This document shows positions 1-6,591 of a stretch of DNA of 64,000 nt, piece by piece. The stretch's first letter is position 1. The number at the start of each line of letters is the position of its first letter. The translations under genes were made by a program, and so were the position numbers. Source of the DNA: Psychrobacter sp. APC 3281 (lineage in GTDB: Bacteria > Pseudomonadota > Gammaproteobacteria > Pseudomonadales > Moraxellaceae); contig NZ_JASDCS010000005.1 of assembly GCF_030407815.1 (NCBI RefSeq), forward strand, positions 124,001 through 188,000, given 5' to 3'. The notes under the pieces were generated by a model. That model was not told the DNA's origin and made no database searches. It worked only from the letters and a program-made list of their open reading frames with translations.

Positions 1-1
1 G

Positions 2-82
2 GACATTGAAGTCACGACGCCACTACCTGAAGACATGCAAAAACTGATGGCCGTACTAAGCGATGGTTATTATGAAGAGTAA
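2..82 (+). CDS. rluD: C-terminal end of probable 23S rRNA pseudouridine synthase RluD (partial)
   Basis: Only the last 26 codons are in the window (reading DIEVTTPLPEDMQKLMAVL..., stop TAA at 80-82). The short tail with PLPEDMQ resembles the C-terminus of RluD-type pseudouridine synthases, which modify helix 69 of 23S rRNA. The call rests mainly on context: rluD lies directly upstream of pgeF (yfiH) in many gammaproteobacteria, as here. Too little sequence remains to see catalytic residues, so the name is an inference. Confidence 0.55.
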   Translation, partial: DIEVTTPLPEDMQKLMAVLSDGYYEE

Positions 83-122
83 ATGCTAACGTTTACTAGA
101 TGAGAGGTGAGAGCGAGCAGCC

Positions 123-1001
123 ATGACGAACACGTTCCCGATGACAATGATTGCGCAAATTGATGATGTGGCTGTTTTTCAGACGGCTGCTTTTGTGCAT
201 GATGATATTGATGACTCTGCTGCTAAAAACCAGCGTACAGGTTACGAAGGTCAGTCAAATTACGGCGAGCTAAATCTAGGTCTGCATGTCAATGATAATG
301 CACGGCAAGTATTAGATAACCGCATGAATCTACTAGCTGCTATCAATGAGCAGCTGACAGATAAGTCTGCACAAAATGAGCAGCATGCGGCTATTAATCG
401 CTTACATTGGGTCAGTCAGGTTCATGGTAAACATATTCATGATGTCGATGCTACTACGTTGGATATGGCGCCACTGTCTGCTGATGCGATGGTCAGTCAA
501 CAAAGTGGTCGCGGTCTGGCAATCATGACGGCGGACTGTGTACCGATTGTCTTATATCAGCCCACCAGTGGCAAAATCGCAGCGATTCATGCAGGCTGGC
601 AAGGATTGGCCTGTGGTGTGATACAAGAGACTGTCAACCGCTTTACCGATTCAGGCCCTATACAAGCTTGGATAGGAGTGTGTATCAGTCAGGAAAATTA
701 TGAAGTAAATACAGACGTTCGCGATAAGCTATTGGCTGGGTGTATAGCCAATCAGACGTTGCCAGAGACGCATATCGATAACTTTGTTTCGCTATTTTCT
801 ATATCGTCTCATAATTACAAAATCAAGCTGGATTTACCGAAGCTTGCTGCCATGCAGTTAGAAGCTGCTGGTGCTACAGTTGTGAATGACTTGCCTGTTG
901 ACTGTAGTTACGCAGATACTCACTATTACTCGTATCGCCGTCAGACTCATATGCACCAGCCTGCAACAGGTCGGATGGCACTAGTCATCGTCCGTCGTTA
1001 G
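123..1001 (+). CDS. pgeF: Multicopper-laccase-fold purine nucleoside phosphorylase/deaminase, YfiH/PgeF family
   Basis: 292 aa member of the YfiH/LACC1 family. Family members act on purine nucleosides (adenosine phosphorolysis and deamination) and, in E. coli, as a peptidoglycan editing factor. Visible family motifs are HWVSQVHG around residue 96, ADCVPIVLY with the conserved Cys around residue 138, IHAGWQGL with the conserved His around residue 155, and the C-terminal SYRRQTH...TGRMA segment; these His and Cys residues form the zinc-binding active site in the family. Length is slightly above the usual ~245 aa because of N-terminal and mid-protein extensions. It follows the rluD end by 40 bp and is probably co-transcribed with it. 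The ATG at 123 lacks a strong ribosome binding site; the ATG at 141 is an alternative. Confidence 0.9.
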   Translation: MTNTFPMTMIAQIDDVAVFQTAAFVHDDIDDSAAKNQRTGYEGQSNYGELNLGLHVNDNARQVLDNRMNLLAAINEQLTDKSAQNEQHAAINRLHWVSQVHGKHIHDVDATTLDMAPLSADAMVSQQSGRGLAIMTADCVPIVLYQPTSGKIAAIHAGWQGLACGVIQETVNRFTDSGPIQAWIGVCISQENYEVNTDVRDKLLAGCIANQTLPETHIDNFVSLFSISSHNYKIKLDLPKLAAMQLEAAGATVVNDLPVDCSYADTHYYSYRRQTHMHQPATGRMALVIVRR

Positions 1002-1049
1002 CAGCTTTGTAGTCAGTGAACTACTAAACCGCTACGGTGTTACCTTCCC

Positions 1050-1094
1050 TAGATGTACTAGATGTACTAGATGTACTAGATGTACTAGATGTAC
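1050..1094. repeat. Five tandem copies of a 9-bp unit
   Basis: Exact tandem repeat of TAGATGTAC, five copies, in the gap between pgeF and the converging YeeE-family gene. The unit is a multiple of three, so it yields an artificial VLD repeat in a spurious reading frame. It is probably a slippage-prone microsatellite-like repeat. Confidence 0.95.
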
Positions 1095-1177
1095 AATCTA
1101 CGGTCGGCTGCCTTGTAGCTGTTTTAGATTTCTTTGACTATATAATAATGAATAGTAGAAACAAAGTGATAAACAAT

Positions 1178-1209
1178 AAAAAAACAGCAGATTATTCTGC
1201 TGTTTTTTT
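1178..1209. terminator. Bidirectional rho-independent terminator
   Basis: Hairpin CAGCAG-attatt-CTGCTG (1185-1202), flanked by seven A on the left and seven T on the right. It can serve both pgeF (+) and the converging transporter gene (-). Confidence 0.85.
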
Positions 1210-1263
1210 ATTTGAGTGCTACATTTGTATTAATACAAGGTCTGTATTAACACGAAATTTGTA

Positions 1264-2517
1264 TTAACAAACAGAGTCGCTAGATTTTGGTACTGATAAG
1301 CCAAATAGAGGACGTAAATATAATGCCAAGAACGTACCTGCCATTGCCAGTATGCCCCAGATATAGCCATGTAAGCTAAAAGAAGCGATACCACCGAAGT
1401 AAGCGCCGATATTACAACCGAACGCGAGACGTGCGCCATATCCCATCATCAATCCGCCGATGACTGATGCTGCAAAGTTACCTGTAGTAATCTTAGTAAA
1501 CTTGAACAAACCACCCGCAGCAGAGGCAATAAACGCGCCAATGATAATGCCGATATTTAATACAGTGGTTGAGTCAGCAAAGATAGAAGCTTCAAGCGCC
1601 GCTGCATTAGCACCTTGCCAATAGCCCCAGCTTGCCACATCCATGCCAAAGCCACTTGCAATTTTAGAGCCCCATAATGTGAATGCTGACGTAATGCCCC
1701 ACGGTTGACCACGTGTAAGTAATGTCAGACCGTTAAGTAAAGCCAGAACGATTGCGGCAGCAAATAGTGGCCAAGAACCACGAAAGATTCGTTTCCAGCC
1801 AGACTCAGAAGGCACGGGCGCCATCTTTGGTGCGTTTCTTTTTTTCTCAACGACTAGTGTAACCCATGCGATAATGCCGAATATGGCTAGCGACACTAGC
1901 CATGCTCCTGTATATCCAAGACCTGTAGAGGTTGCCAAAGAGAAAGGCGCATAAGCGGGCATTTCTTCTGTCCAGAATGGCAAGTGATAAGCACCAATCG
2001 TGGCGCCCACTATGAAGAAAATAAAGGTGATGAACATAACAGAGCGTCCACCGCCTACCGCATAGAGCGTACCAGAGGCACAGCCGCCGCCCAATTGCAT
2101 ACCGATACCAAATACAAACGCGCCTACGATTAGACTGACCCCTAATGGCGCGACATAACCTGCGACAGGACCGCCAAATAGCGTCGTGCCATAAGCAAGG
2201 ATTGGGGCAAACAGCGTGACAGCAACTGCTAACATTAGCATGTGAGAACGCATCGCTTGACCGTTGCCCACTGCCATCATACGTCTAAAAGCAGAAGTAA
2301 AGCCAAAGCGGGCATGAAAAAGGGTATAGCCTAACAAAAGACCTATGCCAAGTAGCAATGATTGAGAGATATGTTGAGTGGCTAATAGATACGCGAGCAC
2401 TATCAATCCTACGATGCCACCACCCATAATCAAGGGTTTTTGCGGTGCATTTAGGGCCAGATCATCTCTAATGATAGGATCTTTCGTATCGTTTACAGGT
2501 TGAACGAGAGTAGTCAA
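1264..2517 (-). CDS. YeeE/YedE family sulfur-compound (thiosulfate-type) inner-membrane transporter
   Basis: 417 aa polytopic membrane protein with about ten hydrophobic helices. The diagnostic motifs of the YeeE/YedE (DUF395, TsuA) family are present: GGGCASGTLYA near residue 145 and FGCNIGAYFGG near residue 370. The cysteines in these motifs line the thiosulfate path in the characterised TsuA transporter. The probable role is uptake of thiosulfate or another reduced sulfur compound; the exact substrate is not determined by sequence. No sulfurtransferase (TusA/YeeD) gene lies next to it. Start ATG at 2517. It stands alone, with a shared terminator downstream and a 734-bp gene-free region upstream. 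Confidence 0.85.
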   Translation of the reverse strand: MTTLVQPVNDTKDPIIRDDLALNAPQKPLIMGGGIVGLIVLAYLLATQHISQSLLLGIGLLLGYTLFHARFGFTSAFRRMMAVGNGQAMRSHMLMLAVAVTLFAPILAYGTTLFGGPVAGYVAPLGVSLIVGAFVFGIGMQLGGGCASGTLYAVGGGRSVMFITFIFFIVGATIGAYHLPFWTEEMPAYAPFSLATSTGLGYTGAWLVSLAIFGIIAWVTLVVEKKRNAPKMAPVPSESGWKRIFRGSWPLFAAAIVLALLNGLTLLTRGQPWGITSAFTLWGSKIASGFGMDVASWGYWQGANAAALEASIFADSTTVLNIGIIIGAFIASAAGGLFKFTKITTGNFAASVIGGLMMGYGARLAFGCNIGAYFGGIASFSLHGYIWGILAMAGTFLALYLRPLFGLSVPKSSDSVC

Positions 2518-3251
2518 GGTAATAGCTTCCTTATCCGATGATGTTATCAGATATCATTTTTATAAGAATTTATATGAGTATAGTTACGCAGGTTTGCAGA
2601 ATTGGAAACGGTATTTCTGTTAATTTGGTTAAGCAGTAAGGAGCGTTACATCATAATCCTATTGTCCTTAATGTAAATACGGAAAGATTAGAAAAAATAG
2701 AATTAGTATATGACTATATGGAATAAATGGGCTGCTGTGTATATGACCTGATATCGATAGTTATCTATAGTGCTGATAATTATAGGCTTATCAGCTATCA
2801 CAGAATGGTTTTTACCATTTCATCAGTTAATGCGACTGACCCATTTATACAAAATATATTAAAAGTATGTGTGATCTGATTAGTCAGACTTTAATAAATA
2901 ACTTAAAAACGAAAATACGTCTGATACAATGGGCTTGAATTCAATGAAGTTCATCGCATATATACTAGTACGTATATGCTGACGTATAGAGACTATGTAA
3001 TTAAAGACTGTGCAGTTAAAGACAGTGTAATTAAAGACTATGCGATTGTTCCGTCACCGTTGATATTTCTGCCAGTTAAATCGACTCAAAGAAGCGTTGC
3101 TTGATTCTATTGTATCGACTGATATTTTGAGAATTTGAGCTATCGATAAGTATTTATCAATGAAAATAGAGTTACTAGCTATCGACTGTGACTAAGTATC
3201 AAATATCTTGTAAGTTTTATATTCAACCAATTATTTATTATTAGAGTACGT
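2518..3251. other. Gene-free AT-rich divergent region
   Basis: No convincing coding sequence. It must contain the divergent promoters for the YeeE-family gene and the flavodoxin gene. It holds a small inverted repeat (CTGATAA...TTATCAG, 2773-2794), an AATGG-ttttta-CCATT hairpin near 2804-2819, and the 15-bp degenerate tandem repeat listed separately. Confidence 0.6.
2991..3050. repeat. Degenerate 15-bp tandem repeat, about 3.5 copies
   Basis: Consecutive units GACTATGTAATTAAA, GACTGTGCAGTTAAA, GACAGTGTAATTAAA and a partial GACTATGCGATTG, each 15 bp. It lies 200 bp upstream of the flavodoxin-family gene. Confidence 0.85.
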
Positions 3252-3869
3252 ATGAATACACCTGCTAAATCGTCTAACACCTCTACATCTACTGATAATG
3301 CGCCTAATGTCTCAATCGCTGTTATCTTCCATAGTAATTATGGTCATACCAAGCGTGTCGCTGAGGCGATAGTACAAGGTGCGCATCAGCAATTGCCAGC
3401 CGCGCAAGCCAAAGCTGTCGATGTGTATGATGTTGATTGGGATTATTTAGATCAGGCAGATTTGCTAGTTTTTGGTAGTGCAGTGTATATGGGCAGTGTG
3501 ACGGCTGAGTTTAAGACCTTTATGGATGAGACATCTAAGCGTTGGTATCATCGCAAATGGGAAGGTAAGTGGGCAGCAGCGTTTGCCAATTCGGGCGGTC
3601 TGAGCGGTGATAAACTTGCTGTATTGCAGCAGATTTCTCTATATGCGATGCAACATGGTATGAATTGGATTGGTCTGCCATTGATGCCGACAGGTCATGA
3701 GGCTCACGACTTAAACCGTCTGTCTAGCTTTTTGGGTCTAATGACGCAGTCGCTCGATGGTCCACCTGAAGAGACGCCAGGTTCAGGAGATATTGATACT
3801 GCTATTTGGTTTGGAGATCATTTAGCCAAAACGATTATTAAGCATCAACCAGCTGATGCTAAGCTATAA
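3252..3869 (+). CDS. Flavodoxin-fold NAD(P)H:quinone oxidoreductase-like protein (WrbA-like)
   Basis: 205 aa flavodoxin-like protein. After a Ser/Thr-rich N-terminus of about 20 residues it has an FMN phosphate-binding loop (VIFHSNYGHTKRVAEAI, residues ~25-42). It also has a second FMN contact, FGSAVYMGSVTAEFKTFMDET (in two adjacent pieces, ~75-95), comparable to the PTRFG...MKTFLD region of WrbA. The likely role is FMN-dependent two-electron reduction of quinones or nitro compounds in the cytosol; the physiological substrate is unknown. Monocistronic: upstream repeat-rich gap, strong terminator 30 bp downstream. Confidence 0.8.
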   Translation: MNTPAKSSNTSTSTDNAPNVSIAVIFHSNYGHTKRVAEAIVQGAHQQLPAAQAKAVDVYDVDWDYLDQADLLVFGSAVYMGSVTAEFKTFMDETSKRWYHRKWEGKWAAAFANSGGLSGDKLAVLQQISLYAMQHGMNWIGLPLMPTGHEAHDLNRLSSFLGLMTQSLDGPPEETPGSGDIDTAIWFGDHLAKTIIKHQPADAKL

Positions 3870-3900
3870 AAACAGCTAGAACCGACAGAGTAGTCAAATA

Positions 3901-3933
3901 AAAAAGCAGACATTATCGATGTCTGCTTTTTTT
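3901..3933. terminator. Rho-independent terminator after flavodoxin gene
   Basis: Stem AGCAGACAT / ATGTCTGCT (3905-3913 and 3919-3927) with loop tatcg, A-tract before and a seven-T run after. It also works in the reverse direction for the small lipoprotein gene at 3980-4105. Confidence 0.9.
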
Positions 3934-3979
3934 GTGCCAATTTTTATTGAGCGATAAGTGCGATCAAGCGCTATGCTTT

Positions 3980-4105
3980 TTATGGAGCAACAAGCTTAGT
4001 AGGGGCAGGCTTCACAGGAATAGGACTGTCAACGAATTGAAATGATTGACAACCTCCTAACAGCATCGTTGCTATTAGCAAATAGGTAAAGGCAAATGAC
4101 TTCAT
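3980..4105 (-). CDS. Small lipoprotein, 41 aa
   Basis: A short reading frame from ATG at 4105 to TAA ending at 3980. The protein starts MKSFAFTYLLIATMLLGGCQ: a basic residue, a hydrophobic stretch and the lipobox LLGGC with cleavage before Cys19. The mature peptide would be a 23-residue, Pro-rich lipopeptide (CQSFQFVDSPIPVKPAPTK...). It is followed by a terminator usable on this strand. The near-perfect lipoprotein signal supports a real gene; function is unknown. It resembles in size, but not clearly in sequence, other tiny lipoproteins such as entericidins or LptM. Confidence 0.7.
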   Translation of the reverse strand: MKSFAFTYLLIATMLLGGCQSFQFVDSPIPVKPAPTKLVAP

Positions 4106-4777
4106 AGTAATATCTCAAAAACGATTTTAGCCCAACGATATCTCACGACTAATCATCATTAGAAATAATAGTAGTGAAGAATCGGGCTTATTTGCAGACA
4201 TTATATATAAAAATCAGCTGCTGATAGCAGTTTAAAGACGATATATGTATTCGGTACTGTTTTTACGCAGGTTATCTAGCTGTTTATAGTATGGCTTATC
4301 TAACGCTTCGTTTGATTTGTCATGTACAAAATTAAAGCTATTTATAAAAATAACGTCTGGTATTAAGTAGCTGAGCAATGAATAAAGTCTACAAAACGTA
4401 TAGGTATTCCTAAAATTGAAGTTATTTGCCAATTATTCGATAGTATCTATAGGCATTTTAACGGGTTGTGTTATAAATAAGAATAGTGATAATATGTTGA
4501 AAGCTGACCAAATAGTCAAGTATCCTATAGTACGAGTTTTCTAACAAATTTGTTCGATGAATGCTCATATTTGCAACCAGCTTACCTGATATTAAAGGCG
4601 CGATGTCCTGATTTTTTATCTCTTAGAATGTATTAGCAAATAAAACAGAATAACCGTACTTGAACGGTTGCAGCATGATGTAAACCAAATGCTTACTTTC
4701 AGCATTTAAGCCGTCAAATTCCTTAAGCCTTAAGCCTTATGCTTATCTTCATTATTTTATTTTAGCCGAGTCTTGCT
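4106..4777. other. Gap upstream of xdhA with regulatory site
   Basis: A 66-codon frame on the minus strand (4232-4432) has no recognisable domain, signal or good ribosome binding site and is not called. The right half carries the RutR-like operator and candidate promoter listed separately, leaving a predicted leader of about 240 nt before xdhA. Confidence 0.5.
4505..4518. promoter_or_regulatory. RutR-like operator overlapping a candidate xdhA promoter
   Basis: Palindrome TGACCAAATAGTCA, one mismatch from the TGACCANNTGGTCA core known for E. coli RutR. A candidate promoter overlaps it: -35 CTGACC (4504-4509), 16-bp spacer, -10 TATAGT (4526-4531), pointing to xdhA. This geometry fits repression by the TetR-family protein encoded at 18866. 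Operator identity is inferred from similarity between three sites in this window. Confidence 0.65.
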
Positions 4778-6496
4778 ATGATTAGTTTTTACTTAAATGG
4801 GAAACGCCACGAGCTAACCCAGCTTAACCCTAATACGACGGTGCTTGAGTATCTACGATTGCATGAAGGCCAAACGGATACCAAAGAAGGCTGCGGCAGT
4901 GGTGATTGCGGAGCCTGTACCGTGATGGTTCATCGCCTGCCTAAAGCTAGCCAGCCAACGCTTAATGAGGAAGATGGCGACGAAAAAAATGCTACGCCAC
5001 CGTTCTATACGATTAACTCCTGCATTACGCTAGTGTCGCTTATGGATGGTCATCATCTGATGACGGCCTCTTATTTGGCAGATAATCCTGAGCATCATCC
5101 AGAACGTGCTCTGCTGCATCCAGCGCAGCAAGCGATGGTTGAATGTCACGGATCGCAGTGCGGTTTTTGTACTCCTGGGTTTGTGATGTCGCTGGCTTGT
5201 GTTTACGAAAACAATCGTATGCAGACAAGTCAAGAGACAGCAAGTCAGAACGATGCCAAGCAACTAAGCTATGATGAAGTGGTTGCTTCAATCTCTGGCA
5301 ACCTATGTCGCTGTACAGGTTATCGACCGATTATCGAGGCGGGCCTACTGATGAGTGATATCGGTCAGCAGAGAGAAGCAGAGCATTCAGCGGTGAAAGA
5401 CTTGACTATCAGTCTAGCCACAGACGCGATTCGTAGTACAAAAGAATCAGCAGTATCTGAAAACGTGCTAGATAACGTCGAATTAAAGAATGAAGAGTCG
5501 AAAGCGATTGCCCCTGTAATCAGTGATGCTGGGCGACAATTATATATGCCCAAGTCACTAGATGAGCTTAACCAAGTATTAGCGGCCTATCCGCAGGCAA
5601 TGATTTGGGCAGGCGGTACGGATTTGGGATTGAGTGTAACCCAGCATTTGGTTGATCACGAGGTCATTATCCAACTTTCGGGTATTGAGGCATTAAAATC
5701 ATGGTCATTATTTGACGCAAAGTATGACTCAAGCAATGAAGAGTCGGATGACAAGCAAGCTCCTAGCCAATCACTAGTATTAGGTGCTGGCATGAGCTAT
5801 CAGCAGATGTTGCCTGTACTTGAGCAGTATTTTCCAAGTTTTGCGCAAGTATTTGAGCGCATTGCCTCTCCGCAAATTCGTAATATGGGTACCATCGGCG
5901 GCAATATAGCCAACGCTTCTCCAATTGGTGATTTACCACCGATTTTATTAGCGTTAGATGCGTCAATTCATCTGCGTCATTGCGCGCCTAATCATGAAGA
6001 ATCAGGTAACGATTTAGATAATAGTGATTCGGTTTATACGGATGAGATCATACCTTTATCAGAATTTTTCTTAGATTATAAAAAGACTAAACTGCAAGCA
6101 GGCAGTTACGTAGTCGCTATCCATGTTCCTCTGATGCACGACAATCAGCACTTATTTATTCATAAAATTAGCAAACGTTATGAGGATGATATTTCAGCTT
6201 GCTTGCTTGCGGCGCGACTTGATGTGTCAGCAGATGGTGCAATTATCGAGAATGCAAAGCTTGGGCTTGGCGGTATGGCAGCGATACCACTGCTTGCGGT
6301 GCACTGTCAGCAAGCGCTCATTGGTCAAGCGGCTGAAATTGCAAGTTTTGAGCAAGCAGCACAAGTCTTGTCTGCAGACGTTACGCCTATGACTGATGTC
6401 AGAGCCAGCCGTGAATATCGCTCACATGTGGTACAGCGTCTACTGGTGAAGTGCGGTAAGCAATTGGTAGCAGGTAGACAGACCGAGACCGCTTAA
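4778..6496 (+). CDS. xdhA: Xanthine dehydrogenase small subunit (2Fe-2S and FAD domains)
   Basis: 572 aa electron-transfer subunit of the molybdenum hydroxylase that oxidises hypoxanthine and xanthine to urate. The plant-ferredoxin-type cluster ligands are C39, C44, C47 and C82 (CGSGDCGAC motif). The second cluster uses C128, C131, C177 and C179 (CGFCTPG and CRCTGYRP). A variable acidic linker (about 195-255) leads to the FAD domain with AGGTDLGL and the IRNMGTIGGNIANASPIGD segment that binds FAD. Longer than the usual ~480-500 aa because of inserts in the ferredoxin domain, the linker and the FAD domain. First gene of xdhA-xdhB-xdhC-guaD; a RutR-like operator lies 260 bp upstream. Confidence 0.95.
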   Translation: MISFYLNGKRHELTQLNPNTTVLEYLRLHEGQTDTKEGCGSGDCGACTVMVHRLPKASQPTLNEEDGDEKNATPPFYTINSCITLVSLMDGHHLMTASYLADNPEHHPERALLHPAQQAMVECHGSQCGFCTPGFVMSLACVYENNRMQTSQETASQNDAKQLSYDEVVASISGNLCRCTGYRPIIEAGLLMSDIGQQREAEHSAVKDLTISLATDAIRSTKESAVSENVLDNVELKNEESKAIAPVISDAGRQLYMPKSLDELNQVLAAYPQAMIWAGGTDLGLSVTQHLVDHEVIIQLSGIEALKSWSLFDAKYDSSNEESDDKQAPSQSLVLGAGMSYQQMLPVLEQYFPSFAQVFERIASPQIRNMGTIGGNIANASPIGDLPPILLALDASIHLRHCAPNHEESGNDLDNSDSVYTDEIIPLSEFFLDYKKTKLQAGSYVVAIHVPLMHDNQHLFIHKISKRYEDDISACLLAARLDVSADGAIIENAKLGLGGMAAIPLLAVHCQQALIGQAAEIASFEQAAQVLSADVTPMTDVRASREYRSHVVQRLLVKCGKQLVAGRQTETA

Positions 6497-6591
6497 CTAG
6501 CAGAGTTGTTGTTTGGTAATACCGCCTTATCGTTATATTTGCCAAGAATAAAAAAGCATTAATTAAAGCGTCCTAATAAAAGAGATCCGCC

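Noticed and set aside
1050-1094. CRISPR-like array
   Set aside because: The units are contiguous 9-mers without spacers; no cas genes in the window.
1037-1267. 76-codon frame with a VLD repeat
   Set aside because: Created by the 9-bp tandem repeat and running through a terminator hairpin.
4232-4432. 66-codon minus-strand frame
   Set aside because: No domain, no signal peptide, no good ribosome binding site and AT-driven composition; not supported as a gene.
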